DNA from: Kingella oralis
GTDB lineage: Bacteria > Pseudomonadota > Gammaproteobacteria > Burkholderiales > Neisseriaceae
DNA: 64,000 nucleotides
NCBI RefSeq assembly: GCF_014054985.1
Contig: NZ_CP059569.1
Span: 620,001 to 684,000 of the forward strand
Reading direction: 5' to 3'
Made by a program: the position numbers and the translations under genes. Below the pieces are notes generated by a model that did not search any database, was not told where the DNA came from, and saw nothing but the letters and a program-made list of their open reading frames with translations. Shown here in pieces: positions 49,363 to 58,583 of this stretch. How positions within the stretch are numbered: the first letter of the stretch is position 1; every line of letters begins with the position of its first letter.

Positions 49363-49604
49363 AACGCAGCAAAATAGGGTGCGTTTGCTGCGGCAGCCTG
49401 AAAAGCAAACCCATCATAAGAACACCGCCGCCTTGCGTTTTCAGGCTGCCCTTATCCGCGCGAAACAGCGTTTTTCAACCAAAAATCCCGCCGATTTCAT
49501 CAAATTTCGCTTTGCCGTCCTGTAATCAAAGAACAAAACGCTAAAATTTAGCCCCCGCACGGCGTAATCAAACAAGCCTCGCAATAAACCATTCTTCGCA
49601 TATT

Positions 49605-49633
49605 TTGACAAATTTTAACAAACCGCCTATTAT
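49605..49633 (+). promoter_or_regulatory. Sigma-70 promoter of gltS
   Basis: TTGACA (49605-49610), 17 bp spacer, TATTAT (49628-49633). Start of gltS is 80 bp downstream, with a DUS in the leader. Confidence 0.75.
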
Positions 49634-49713
49634 TTCGCCTTTCCTATGCGTTTCAGGCTGCCTAAGCGCCGCCAAAACGCAGCGTCCAACCACATATAAT
49701 AAGAGGGAGCATT

Positions 49714-50943
49714 ATGGAACCCATCCAACTCAACGCTTATTACACTCTAATCGCCGCCACCATCGTGTTGCTGATAGGGCGTTTAATCGTACAAAAAGTT
49801 AAATTTTTCAGAGACTTCAATATCCCAGCCCCCGTGGTCGGCGGTCTGCTGGTGGCCGCCGTGTTTACCACCTTGTATTACACCACCGGCGTCACCTTCA
49901 CTTTTGAAGCATCATTACAATCCACCTTTATGCTGGTGTTTTTCTCGTCCATCGGCTTATCCGCCGACTTTTCCCGCCTCAAACAAGGCGGTTTCCCGCT
50001 GGTTGCCTTTCTGATTATCGTCAGCATCTTTATTTTGGTGCAAAACTTCGTGGGCATCGGCTTGGCAACCGCGCTGGGGCAAAACCCGCTCATCGGCTTG
50101 ATTACAGGCTCCATCACGCTCACAGGCGGACACGGCACAGGCGCAGCCTACGGCGACACGCTTGCCACCAAATACGGCATCCAAGGTGCAGTGGAAATGG
50201 CGATGGTTTCCGCCACTTACGGCTTGGTGTCGGGCGGTTTGATTGGCGGCCCCGTTGCCCGCCGACTGGTGAACAAAATGGGCCGCCAGCCGATTGCCGA
50301 AACCAGCGATGACGACAACAGCAGCGACAGCTACGACGACAAAACCTTTGAAAAAGCCCATCGCCGCCGCCTGATTACCGCCGAATCCGCCGTGGAAACG
50401 ATGGCGTTGTTCGCCGCCTGCCTTGCGTTCTCATCGTTTATGGTGGGCTACATGAAAGAAGTCGCGCCTGATTTCAAACTGCCGCAATTCGTGTGGGCAT
50501 TGGGCTTCGGCGTGATTCTACGCAACGCGCTCACCGGCATTTTCCGCTTCAATATGTTTGACCGCGCCATCGATGTGTTCGGCAACGCTTCGCTGAGCTT
50601 GTTCCTTGCCATGGCGTTGATGAGCATGAAGCTCTGGCAGCTGGCGGGCATGGCAGGCCCGATGATGATTATCCTGCTGGTGCAAACCGTGGTGATGATT
50701 TTCTATGCCTACTTCGTAACCTTCCGCTTTATGGGCAAAGACTACGATGCCGCCATTCTGGCCGCAGGGCATTGCGGCTTTGGGCTGGGCGCAACGCCCA
50801 CTGCCGTTGCCAACATGCAGTCGGTAACGGGCACGTTTGGCCCGTCGCACAAAGCGTTTTTGATTGTGCCGCTGGTGGGCGCGTTCTTCATCGACTTGAT
50901 TAACGCCGCCATCCTAGACCGCATGATGGCGTTCTTCGGCTAA
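49714..50943 (+). CDS. gltS: Sodium/glutamate symporter GltS
   Basis: 409 residues with about 10-11 membrane segments. The two inverted halves show the conserved TGSITLTGGHGTGAAYG (about 132-148) and AAGHCGFGLGATPTAVANM (about 350-368) re-entrant loops. It takes up glutamate with Na+ in the inner membrane. A strong promoter and GAGGGAGC ribosome site precede it. A cytoplasmic loop (about 190-225) is rich in Asp/Ser. Confidence 0.94.
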   Translation: MEPIQLNAYYTLIAATIVLLIGRLIVQKVKFFRDFNIPAPVVGGLLVAAVFTTLYYTTGVTFTFEASLQSTFMLVFFSSIGLSADFSRLKQGGFPLVAFLIIVSIFILVQNFVGIGLATALGQNPLIGLITGSITLTGGHGTGAAYGDTLATKYGIQGAVEMAMVSATYGLVSGGLIGGPVARRLVNKMGRQPIAETSDDDNSSDSYDDKTFEKAHRRRLITAESAVETMALFAACLAFSSFMVGYMKEVAPDFKLPQFVWALGFGVILRNALTGIFRFNMFDRAIDVFGNASLSLFLAMALMSMKLWQLAGMAGPMMIILLVQTVVMIFYAYFVTFRFMGKDYDAAILAAGHCGFGLGATPTAVANMQSVTGTFGPSHKAFLIVPLVGAFFIDLINAAILDRMMAFFG

Positions 50944-50956
50944 TCCGTGCACTGCG

Positions 50957-50997
50957 TTTCAGGCTGCCTCAACCGCGTAGGATGAGGCAGCCTGAAA
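50957..50997 (+). terminator. 15 bp DUS-based terminator of gltS
   Basis: TTTCAGGCTGCCTCA (50957-50971) pairs perfectly with 50983-50997, followed by an AT-rich run. A second DUS pair (51021-51058) follows. Confidence 0.75.
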
Positions 50998-51084
50998 ATA
51001 TTTTAATCAACCTACCAAGATTTCAGGCTGCCCTACATCGCGTTAAGGCAGCCTGAAATCTTGTGGGGCGTTGTGTGCAGCGGG

Positions 51085-51453
51085 CTATCTTTGCCGCAGC
51101 AGCCATTGGTTATCCAGATGGTGAATCAGCCAAATCTTGCCGTCTCGGGACACATAGCCGCCTTTTGCCGTATCCATCAGAATCGGCTGCGGCAGCTTCG
51201 CCCAAAACAATTCTGCCGTTTGGCGGTCGCCCGACACAATGGCATACACCGCCAAGGTGGCGTTTTCGGGGTCGGGCAAACGAATATCCGCCACATCAAA
51301 CACGCGCACGCAACGCTGTTGCAACCGCGAAAAGGTTTCGCCCGCGCTGGCGCGGCAGCCGTGCGCATCGGCATCGTTGCCCACCATGGGCGCGGAGTGG
51401 CAGGCAGACAGCGCGCCCGCGAGCAGGGCGGCGGTGGTGATTTTGTTTAGCAT
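51085..51453 (-). CDS. Small putative lipoprotein
   Basis: 122 residues from ATG 51453 (MLNKITTAALLAGALSAC), with AAGGAAC upstream. Lipobox LSAC (Cys18). The mature part has two further Cys (in HGCRAS and QRCVRV) that could form a disulphide, and a beta-rich C-terminus (AELFWAKLPQPILMDTAKGGYVSRDGKIWLIHHLDNQWLL). No family recognised. It follows the rhodanese gene on the same strand, about 130 bp away. Confidence 0.65.
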   Translation of the reverse strand: MLNKITTAALLAGALSACHSAPMVGNDADAHGCRASAGETFSRLQQRCVRVFDVADIRLPDPENATLAVYAIVSGDRQTAELFWAKLPQPILMDTAKGGYVSRDGKIWLIHHLDNQWLLRQR

Positions 51454-51585
51454 GGTTGTTCCTTGTGTGGGCAGCCTGAAAACGAGGGTAAGCATTTTCT
51501 ACCTTGCGCGTTGCGCTGCGGCATACCCCTTTGTTTCCAAATCCAAGATTTGGACAAAGGGGCAAGGCTGCCTCTATCGCGCGAT

Positions 51586-52020
51586 TTATTTCACGCCCTT
51601 GTTCAGCAAATCTTGATAACCGCCGTGGTTGGTTACATTGGTGTAGCCCAATTTTTTCAACTCTTGCAGCGCAACTTCGGCGCGTCGCCCCGAGCGGCAA
51701 TACAGGTTTACAGGGGCGTTTTTATCGGGGCTGATGCGAGTGATTTGGCTGGCGATTTGCTCGTGTGGCACATTCACCGCGCCTTGCAAATGCCCTTCGT
51801 TAAATTCTTCGGGCGAGCGCACGTCAATCCACACGCCTTGAGCGCGGGCAGGTTGCTGCGCGGCGGTTTGGGCAGCGGTGGCAGCCGTTGCGGCGGCAGC
51901 GGCTTTTTTCATCGGCGCGGCTTTTTTGGCGTGGACAGCTTTTTTAGCAGGCGCGGCTTGGCTGGCAAAGGGCGCGGCAATGGCGGCGGCAATCAGCGCG
52001 AGGTTGAGCAGTTTTTTCAT
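51586..52020 (-). CDS. Periplasmic rhodanese-domain protein
   Basis: 144 residues. Signal peptide (MKKLLNLALIAAAIAAPFASQAAP), a Lys/Ala-rich linker (25-60), then a single rhodanese domain: VWIDVRSPEEFNEGHLQGAVNVPH (63-86) and active-site loop CRSGRRA (Cys108). It likely handles sulfane sulfur or redox signals in the periplasm. The ATG has AAGGAATTGCC upstream. Confidence 0.9.
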   Translation of the reverse strand: MKKLLNLALIAAAIAAPFASQAAPAKKAVHAKKAAPMKKAAAAATAATAAQTAAQQPARAQGVWIDVRSPEEFNEGHLQGAVNVPHEQIASQITRISPDKNAPVNLYCRSGRRAEVALQELKKLGYTNVTNHGGYQDLLNKGVK

Positions 52021-52180
52021 GGCAATTCCTTTCGGTTAAAAAGTGGGATAAACCCGCGCAGATGGCGGGAATAGGATTTTCAGGCTGCCTATTGTTATCC
52101 AAAGGCAGCCTGAAAACGGTGGGCATTGTAGCGATGCGCTGGGGCAATGATTAGCTTTTTTGTCTCAAATCATGGCGTTA

Positions 52181-52924
52181 TTAAGGCATCAGCATCCCGC
52201 CGTTCACATGCAGCGTTTGCCCTGTGATGTAACACGCTTGGTCGGAAGCCAAAAACAGCACGGCATCGGCGATATCTTGTGGCGTGCCAAAGCAGCCGAG
52301 CGCGGTTTGCGCTTCAAACGCCTTGCGCGTTTCTTCGGGCAGGGCGCGGGTCATATCGGTGTCAATGAAACCGGGGGCAACGCAGTTCACCGTGATGCCA
52401 CGGCTGCCCACTTCGCGCGCCAGCGATTTGCTAAACCCTTGCAGGGCGGCTTTGGCGGCGGCGTAGTTAGTTTGCCCTGCGTTGCCCATTGTGCCGACCA
52501 CGGAGGTGATGGTAATGATGCGCCCCGCGCGTTGTTTCATCATGCCGCGCAACACGGCTTTGGACGCGCGATAAACGGATTTGAGGTTCACGTTCATAAT
52601 CTCGTCCCATTCTTCTTCTTTCATGCGCATCAACAGGTTGTCGCGCGTGATGCCCGCGTTGTTCACCAAAATATCCAGTTTGCCGAATTCTTTTTCCACG
52701 TCGGCAATCAGCGCTTCCACGCTGTCGGGCGTGGCGGCGTTGAGCGTGCGCCCTGTGCCGTTCCACGGGGCGAGGCGTTGGGCAATGGCGCTTGCGCCGC
52801 TTTCGCTGGTGGCGGTGCCGATAACGGTGGCACCTGCTTGGGCGAGGGTGTCGGCAATCGCCGCGCCGATGCCGCGCGACGCGCCTGTTACGAGGGCGAT
52901 TTTTCCTGCAAGTGATGTAGTCAT
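52181..52924 (-). CDS. fabG: 3-oxoacyl-ACP reductase
   Basis: 247 residues from ATG 52924 with AAGGA upstream; the open frame upstream is not part of the family. NADP motif TGASRGIG (13-20), NNAG (88-91), catalytic Ser141, Tyr154 and Lys158 in SVVGTMGNAGQTNYAAAK. It reduces 3-oxoacyl-ACP in fatty acid elongation. In Neisseria and many bacteria fabD and fabG are neighbours; here fabD lies 5.6 kb upstream with five glycosyltransferase-type genes in between. Confidence 0.95.
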   Translation of the reverse strand: MTTSLAGKIALVTGASRGIGAAIADTLAQAGATVIGTATSESGASAIAQRLAPWNGTGRTLNAATPDSVEALIADVEKEFGKLDILVNNAGITRDNLLMRMKEEEWDEIMNVNLKSVYRASKAVLRGMMKQRAGRIITITSVVGTMGNAGQTNYAAAKAALQGFSKSLAREVGSRGITVNCVAPGFIDTDMTRALPEETRKAFEAQTALGCFGTPQDIADAVLFLASDQACYITGQTLHVNGGMLMP

Positions 52925-53061
52925 GGGGAAGTCCTTATGGTTGGTTGGAAAACGGAGGCAGCCTGTGTCGCGAAGCGGAGTTGCGAAACTAAAATAGGTT
53001 TCTGCACCATTGAAAAGGTGCAAACAAGGGTTTCAGGCTGCCTATTTGGATTTGCTTGCTA

Positions 53062-54108
53062 TTATGGCTTGGGCAGCGTGATTTTCTGATGCGGTTCAAT
53101 ATCCAGCATATAGCGTATCCAGTTGCCGAAGCTGTATTTTTGCACAATATCGTCGGGCAATGGCTGATACGGTTGCTGCATCCATTCCAGCATGCCATCA
53201 AAATTCATGCCGTCCCACACAAAAATATTCTCGGGGCGATAAAAATCATACAGCTTGATTTTGGGATTGGTGGTAATCAGCTTTTTGCGATAAATCATCG
53301 CTTCAAACGGGCGAAACGATAAGCCGTTGTGAATGGGGTTTAAGAAATCCAACACCATGCGGCTATCTTGCAATGCCGTTAAATTTTCTAAAAATGTTTT
53401 CCCGATTGCCAACAGCTTGATGGATGGGCTGGGATAGTGTTCACGAAACTGCTCTTTTTCCTGATGCGAGGTGGGCGCAATGCTGAAATCCAGCTTTAAG
53501 CCATGCTGTTCTGCAAAATCTACAAAATTCGTAATCATTGCCACGCGCTCGGCAGAATGCGCGCCCACAAAGTAGCAATCGTATTGCGGCGGGTTAAGTG
53601 GGAAGGCGAGGCAATCAAAATAGAAATTGGTGGTGGGCAAAAAGCGCGGGTTGTTTTGCCAATCGGCGGTGTCAAACACAAAAAAGCGGTCAAAAAACTC
53701 GGTGCGCTGCCAAATGGCGGGGAAACGTGCCATGCCGTCCCATTGGTAGGCAACCATGCTTTTTTGCACGTTGTTTTTAACGGCGGCTATGGTGTCTTGG
53801 TCGTGCAAATCGGCACGAATAAACAGCGCGTAATCTACTTTGCCGATGTTGCGGATGTGGTTTAAAAAATTGGCTTTGAAAACTTGTTGTTTTAATTGTT
53901 CTTTAAAGCGATTTTTATCGCGCAAGATAATTTTGTGAAATTTGGCTTTTAACCGCGCCCATAGCGAGGGATAACGGAACTTGCCGCGTTGCTGGGCAAA
54001 ATTTAAATAGATGACTTCAAAGCCATAATGCGCGAGGTTGCGCTCCACCAAGCGATAAATTTCTACATCGGCTGGCATGGCAAGCATAATTTTGGGTTTT
54101 GTATTCAT
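53062..54108 (-). CDS. GT-B-like glycosyltransferase, paralogue 1 of 4
   Basis: 348 residues. The C-terminal half has the CgeB/GT-family signature LSFRPFEAMIYRKKLITTNPKIKLYDFYRPENIFVWDG and ends in YSFGNWIRYMLDIEPHQKITLPKP. A second block (YFVGAHSAERV) matches the other copies. The N-terminal Rossmann-like part (IMLAMPADVEIYRLVERNLAHYGFEV) lacks a signal. No acceptor can be inferred. It overlaps paralogue 2 by 4 bp. The last 64 bases of the conserved C-terminal block (53078-53141) are identical to 54127-54190 in paralogue 2, pointing to gene conversion or recent duplication. Confidence 0.75.
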   Translation of the reverse strand: MNTKPKIMLAMPADVEIYRLVERNLAHYGFEVIYLNFAQQRGKFRYPSLWARLKAKFHKIILRDKNRFKEQLKQQVFKANFLNHIRNIGKVDYALFIRADLHDQDTIAAVKNNVQKSMVAYQWDGMARFPAIWQRTEFFDRFFVFDTADWQNNPRFLPTTNFYFDCLAFPLNPPQYDCYFVGAHSAERVAMITNFVDFAEQHGLKLDFSIAPTSHQEKEQFREHYPSPSIKLLAIGKTFLENLTALQDSRMVLDFLNPIHNGLSFRPFEAMIYRKKLITTNPKIKLYDFYRPENIFVWDGMNFDGMLEWMQQPYQPLPDDIVQKYSFGNWIRYMLDIEPHQKITLPKP

Positions 54109-55172
54109 GGTTTGCTGTTGGGAAGGGTGATTTTCTGATGCGGTTCAATATCCAGCATATAGCGTATCCAGTTGCCGAAGCTGTATTTTTCGCGGATGGC
54201 GGGGTCGATTTCCTGATAGGGCGCGGCGATGAATTCGTCTAAGCCGTCAAACGTTTCGCCGTCCCAGATAAAGATGTTGTTGGGGTGGTAGAAGTCGTAT
54301 TTGGTGGTTTCGGGATTGGTGGTGATGAGTTTTTTGCGGTAGCCCAGCGCTTCAAATGGGCGAAAAGACATGCCTTTGTGGTCCGGGTTTTTGAAATCCA
54401 GCAGGATGCGGCTGTGCATCACGCCGAGCAGGTTGTCGCGGAAATCTTTGCTTTGGCGGATGGGGTGGATGAAAGGATGAGGATAGAGCGTGCTGTGTTC
54501 TGCCACGCCGCCGTCGTGGATGTGGTAAATGGCAAAATCGGTTTTTAGCCCTTTTTGTTCAGCGTATTGGGCAAAGCGCACGAGAGCGTTGTTGCGGTTT
54601 AGCCCCGGCCAGTGGATGCCTGTGAAATAAACATCGGATTGGATTTCGCTGATTTCGGGCATTTTGTCAAACCAGAAATTGGTGGCGGGCAGCGTGGTTA
54701 AGCCGTTGTGTTCGCCCACGTCGGCGGGGTCAAAAACGTAGTTAATATCAAAGCAATGCAGTTTGTTGAGAATTTCGCCAAAGCGTTCTAGCCCGTCCCA
54801 TTGGTAGTTAATCATTTTGCCGCGTGTTTTGCTGCGGATAAGTTGCAAGGTGGCTTCGTCATAGATGTCGCCGCGAATAAATAGGGCGTGTTCGGCGTGG
54901 TTTTGTTGGATGATTTGGATGATGGCTTGTTTGTCGTGTTCAATTTGTTTGAGGTTGTTGGCACTGATAACGTGGAGTTTGGCTTCTTTGTCGCGCAGGA
55001 TTTTTTTGCGGTATTTGATGTGGATTTTTTCGCGGAAGGTGGGATGGCGGAAGATGTCGTTGTTGTCGGAGAAACTTAAATCGCACACGGTAAAGCCGTG
55101 CGCTTCTAGATGCTGGGCGATAAGTTTGTAGATGCCGTTGGTGGTGGGCATGGCGAGAAATAGCGTGCTCAT
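54105..55172 (-). CDS. GT-B-like glycosyltransferase, paralogue 2 of 4
   Basis: 355 residues. Shares MSFRPFEALGYRKKLITTNPETTKYDFYHPNNIFIWDGETFDGLDEFIAAPYQEID with the paralogues, and YFTGIHWPGLNRN in the middle. Its C-terminal block YDFYHPNNIFIWDGET is closest to paralogue 4, while the last residues are closest to paralogue 1, so the tail may be mosaic. Overlaps the genes on both sides by 4 bp (ATGA). No membrane segment. Likely adds a sugar to lipooligosaccharide, in line with the GT9 gene in the same operon. Confidence 0.75.
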   Translation of the reverse strand: MSTLFLAMPTTNGIYKLIAQHLEAHGFTVCDLSFSDNNDIFRHPTFREKIHIKYRKKILRDKEAKLHVISANNLKQIEHDKQAIIQIIQQNHAEHALFIRGDIYDEATLQLIRSKTRGKMINYQWDGLERFGEILNKLHCFDINYVFDPADVGEHNGLTTLPATNFWFDKMPEISEIQSDVYFTGIHWPGLNRNNALVRFAQYAEQKGLKTDFAIYHIHDGGVAEHSTLYPHPFIHPIRQSKDFRDNLLGVMHSRILLDFKNPDHKGMSFRPFEALGYRKKLITTNPETTKYDFYHPNNIFIWDGETFDGLDEFIAAPYQEIDPAIREKYSFGNWIRYMLDIEPHQKITLPNSKP

Positions 55173-56221
55173 GGGTTTGCGAGATTTGGTAGGGTGATTG
55201 GTGTATTGGGTTCTATGTTGAAAACGTAGTTTATCCAGTTTTCAAAGCTGTATTGGTGTTTGATGTGCTGAGGCAGCCTGAAATAGGGTTTTTTTAGAAA
55301 TTCTATCAGTTCTGCGTGGTTGTTGCCTGTCCATACGAGGATGTTATCGGGGTGGTAGAAATCGTAGTGGACGATGGTGGGGTTGGTGGTAATGAGCTTT
55401 TTTTCAAAGCCGATGGCTTCAAAGATGCGCAGCGATAGCCCGTAGTGTTTGGTGTTCAAAAAATCAACCAATACGCCTGCTTTTTGGGTGAGCAATAGGT
55501 TTTCGCGGTAGGGCAGGGCGTCTTGGTAGGGGAAGTATTGTATATCAGTTAGCCCTAGCTCGGCGCGGGCTTGGTCTAAATTTTTGGCGGCGATGCGAAA
55601 GTCAATTGGCAGCCCGAGTTGCTTGGCGGCTTGATAGAAGGCGCGGATGTCGGCAACGCGTTCTTTGTGGTGGGTGCCGATGAAAAAAAGGCTGTGGTTG
55701 TTTTCGTTGCTTTCGGGCAGGCAGTCAAAATAGAAGCTGGTGATGGGCACGAGTTTTTCGGCGTATTCGGGACGCTTGCCGATGTCGTAGGGGTCAAAAA
55801 ACATGAATTTGTCAAAATAGCGGATTTTGTAAAATTCGTGTTCTAGAAATTCTAGGGTTTCCCAGTTGTAGTGCACCATCAGGCGGCTTTTGTCGCGCAG
55901 GGTTTGCATGAAGCTGCTGGGGAATACGCCAGGCCAAATCATAAAGCAGTAGTCGGCTTGCCCTTGGATGCGGTTAAGTTTTTGTTGGAACTCGGGCAGG
56001 TAGGGTTTGAACAGTTGTTCTTTTTTGTATTCGCGCTGGCGCAGGAGGTTGCGGTAGAACAGTTTTTTGAGGCGTTGCCAGAGGCTGGTATAGACGAATT
56101 TTTGTTCTTCGTAGATAAATTCAACGACTTCAAAGCCGTGGTGGCGCAGGTTTTCGGCGACGACTTGGTAGATGTTGAAAATGGGGGGCATGGCGAGGAG
56201 GACGGTTTTTTTGGCTTGCAT
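55169..56221 (-). CDS. GT-B-like glycosyltransferase, paralogue 3 of 4
   Basis: 350 residues and the most diverged copy: LSLRIFEAIGFEKKLITTNPTIVHYDFYHPDNILVWTGNN, middle block LFFIGTHHKERVADI, tail YSFENWINYVFNIEPNTPITLP. It uses the same overall layout and length. It is the first of three genes linked by 4 bp overlaps. A 234 bp gap with a REPIN-like unit separates it from paralogue 4. Confidence 0.75.
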   Translation of the reverse strand: MQAKKTVLLAMPPIFNIYQVVAENLRHHGFEVVEFIYEEQKFVYTSLWQRLKKLFYRNLLRQREYKKEQLFKPYLPEFQQKLNRIQGQADYCFMIWPGVFPSSFMQTLRDKSRLMVHYNWETLEFLEHEFYKIRYFDKFMFFDPYDIGKRPEYAEKLVPITSFYFDCLPESNENNHSLFFIGTHHKERVADIRAFYQAAKQLGLPIDFRIAAKNLDQARAELGLTDIQYFPYQDALPYRENLLLTQKAGVLVDFLNTKHYGLSLRIFEAIGFEKKLITTNPTIVHYDFYHPDNILVWTGNNHAELIEFLKKPYFRLPQHIKHQYSFENWINYVFNIEPNTPITLPNLANP

Positions 56222-56300
56222 GGTGTTTTTTGGGGGATGAAGTGGTTTTCAGGCTGCCTTTTATGTTTTCAGGCTGAAATTTTTGCAAAATCTGCAACCG

Positions 56301-56391
56301 ATGGAGCGTCGGCGGCTCACCGACATATTGGTAAACCAGTAAGCAATGCTTGGTTTAATCTGCCATTTGGCGGCGAGCTGCCACCATTCCG
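56301..56391. repeat. REPIN-like element, copy D
   Basis: ATGGAGCGTCGGCGGCTCACCGACAT at the left and CATTTGGCGGCGAGCTGCCACCATTCC at the right are inverted. The preceding TTTTTGCAAAATCTGCAACCG also precedes copy E. It sits between paralogues 3 and 4 of the glycosyltransferase array. Confidence 0.65.
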
Positions 56392-56455
56392 TTTTCAGGC
56401 TGCCTTTTGGGTTTAGTGTTATTGAAGTTCGTGTTACTTGTTTTCAGGCTGCCTT

Positions 56456-57478
56456 TTAGGGCTGGGGCAGGGTGATGGGTTGGTGGGAGCGGATATTTAA
56501 CACATAGCGTATCCAGTTGCCGAAGCTGTATTTTTCGTGGATGGCGGGGTCTATTTCTTGGTAGGGGCTAGCGATGAATTCGTCCAAGCCGTCAAGCGTT
56601 TCGCCGTCCCAGATAAAAATGTTGCTGGGGTGGTAGAAGTCGTATTTTTTCACTTCGGCGTTGGTGGTGATGAGTTTTTTGCGGTAGCCGATGGCTTCAA
56701 AGGTGCGCAGCGACAGCCCTTTATGGGTGCTGATGACGAAGTCGGCGAGGATGCGGCTGCTGCGGGCGTAGTCTAGGTTTTGTTGGTAGCTGATGCCGTT
56801 GTGGAATTGGATGTTGTTCACGGGGTAGTGTTGTTCTATGTTTTGCGCGCCATCGCGGGCGATTTGGAAGTTGAGTGGCCAGCCTACTTGCTGGGCGTGT
56901 TGGCAAAATTGGACGATGGGGGCGATGCGGTCGCTGCGGTGTGCGCCGAGAAAGTAGATGCTGGGGTGGGTGGTTTGCGCGGGGGGCAGGTGATCAAAAT
57001 AGAAGCTGGTGGCGGGCAGTAGTTTGGGGTTTTGGGCGATGTCGTTGGGGTCAAAGGCGTAGAAGCGGTCAAACAGGGCGATTTGGCTTTGGGCGGCGGC
57101 AAAGCGTGCCATGCCGTCCCATTGGTAGTTCACCATTTGGCGGCTTTTTTGTTTGACTTGGCGCAGGAAGTGTTCGGGGTAGATATCGGAGCGGATGAAT
57201 AGGGCGTGGTCGTAGCGGGGGTGTTGGGCAAGGAGGGCGGCGATTTGGTGTTGTTTTTGCGCGATGATGTAGTCGCGTTTGGCGTGTGGGTTGCCGAGCA
57301 GTTTTTGCGCTTGTACGCGCAGTCTTGCTAATAGGTTGGGATAGCGGAAGGTTAGGGTGTCTAGCGAGTGGTCAATCACGGTGAAGCCGTGGTAGGCAAG
57401 GCATTGGGCGACGATTTCGGCGATGCCTGCGTCGTTTATCATGCCGAGGAATAGGGTGGGCTGGGTGGGCGTATTCAT
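56456..57478 (-). CDS. GT-B-like glycosyltransferase, paralogue 4 of 4
   Basis: 340 residues from ATG 57478 (MNTPTQPTLFLGMINDAG); the frame is open upstream into the preceding gene but a start there is unlikely. Contains LSLRTFEAIGYRKKLITTNAEVKKYDFYHPSNIFIWDGETLDGLDEFIASPYQEID and FLGAHRSDRIAPI. It is the first paralogue downstream of the GT9 gene, 5 bp away. A DUS stands just before the start. Confidence 0.75.
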   Translation of the reverse strand: MNTPTQPTLFLGMINDAGIAEIVAQCLAYHGFTVIDHSLDTLTFRYPNLLARLRVQAQKLLGNPHAKRDYIIAQKQHQIAALLAQHPRYDHALFIRSDIYPEHFLRQVKQKSRQMVNYQWDGMARFAAAQSQIALFDRFYAFDPNDIAQNPKLLPATSFYFDHLPPAQTTHPSIYFLGAHRSDRIAPIVQFCQHAQQVGWPLNFQIARDGAQNIEQHYPVNNIQFHNGISYQQNLDYARSSRILADFVISTHKGLSLRTFEAIGYRKKLITTNAEVKKYDFYHPSNIFIWDGETLDGLDEFIASPYQEIDPAIHEKYSFGNWIRYVLNIRSHQPITLPQP

Positions 57479-57482
57479 GATT

Positions 57483-58565
57483 TCAGGCTGCCTCTGTTGA
57501 TATAGAAATGATGTTTTGCAAGGCGGCAATCATTTGCGCGGGGGTGATTTCTTGGATGTGTTGGTTAAACCAGATGATTTGGGCGTTTTCGCTTTTGGGA
57601 TACCAGTTGGCGTAGTTTTGCGCGTCTTGGCGGTATAGGCCGATGATGGGTTTGTCCAGCGCGGTGGCGATGTGGATGATTGCGGTGTCGGGGGTTAAAA
57701 CGGCTTGGGCGTGGCGGATGAGGGCGATGCTGTCGTGGATGGTTTGGGTGTGCGGATAGAGCGTGGCGTTGGGGTGTTGTTGGCAAAGGGTGGCTAGGCT
57801 GGGGGTGATTTCGGGGTAGGTGAGCAGGATGAATTTTTGCGCGGGAAAGGCAGCCTGAAAAGCGGTCAGCGCGCGCGCGATGGCATCCAAGCCGAATCGG
57901 CGCGAATTGGCTGCGCCGAAGAAGTTGAGCGCGATGTAGTCTTGCCAACCGTTTTGCTGCAAGAATGTTTGCACGGCGGCTTCGGATGCGGGGTTGGTGG
58001 GCAGCTCGGGCTGGGTGTTGATGCGGTCAAAGCCGAGCAGGCGCAGGGCTTGGGCATAGACATCGGCGAAGTGTTGTTGGCTGTTTTGGATGTTGTGGGT
58101 AAACAGTCGGTAGTCGGCTTTGTTCAGCCCAACGTAGTATTTCGTGTTTAACGTGCGCAGCAGCAGCAAATCGCGCGGACGCAGCGACAGCGTGGGGTCT
58201 ATCACGGCGTCGTATCGCCCAGCCAGCGACTTGCCAACTTGGTAATAGCTGATCGTGGATTTGGGCTGAACTTCGTGCAACGCATCAATATGCGGATTTT
58301 TTTCAAACAGTTGCCGATTTTTCGCGCTGCAAATCACGCCGATTTGAATGGCGGGATTGGCTTTTTTGATTTCGCGAAAGGCAAACGAGCTAACGATGTA
58401 ATCGCCGATTTTGCCGTCTTGGCGCAAAAACAAAATGGCGCGCAAATTTTGCGGATTGGGCGCGAGCGCGGCTTGGGGTGCGCGGTCTAGCCACATTTTG
58501 CACACCAGCAGCCGCGCGTTGCGCCAATCGGTTTTGAGTTGTTTGAAGCGTTGCTTAAACGACAT
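57483..58565 (-). CDS. GT9-family (heptosyltransferase-like) glycosyltransferase
   Basis: 360 residues. FLRQDGKIGDYIVSSFAFREIKKANP (about 47-72) is the GT9 N-terminal G-D-x-x-x-S motif, and the C-terminal LTPDTAIIHIATALDKPIIGLY (about 288-309) is the ADP-heptose-binding signature. These enzymes add heptose or related sugars to the lipooligosaccharide core at the inner face of the membrane. It lies 18 bp after fabD and directly before the four GT-B-like paralogues, so the whole set may be one operon. Confidence 0.88.
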   Translation of the reverse strand: MSFKQRFKQLKTDWRNARLLVCKMWLDRAPQAALAPNPQNLRAILFLRQDGKIGDYIVSSFAFREIKKANPAIQIGVICSAKNRQLFEKNPHIDALHEVQPKSTISYYQVGKSLAGRYDAVIDPTLSLRPRDLLLLRTLNTKYYVGLNKADYRLFTHNIQNSQQHFADVYAQALRLLGFDRINTQPELPTNPASEAAVQTFLQQNGWQDYIALNFFGAANSRRFGLDAIARALTAFQAAFPAQKFILLTYPEITPSLATLCQQHPNATLYPHTQTIHDSIALIRHAQAVLTPDTAIIHIATALDKPIIGLYRQDAQNYANWYPKSENAQIIWFNQHIQEITPAQMIAALQNIISISTEAA

Positions 58566-58583
58566 TTTCAGGCTGCCTCATAT

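Noticed and set aside
48435..49544. Plus-strand ORF of 369 codons overlapping the macrodomain gene end and gloB
   Set aside because: Overlaps two conserved genes in another frame and reads as Arg/Pro/His-rich low complexity.
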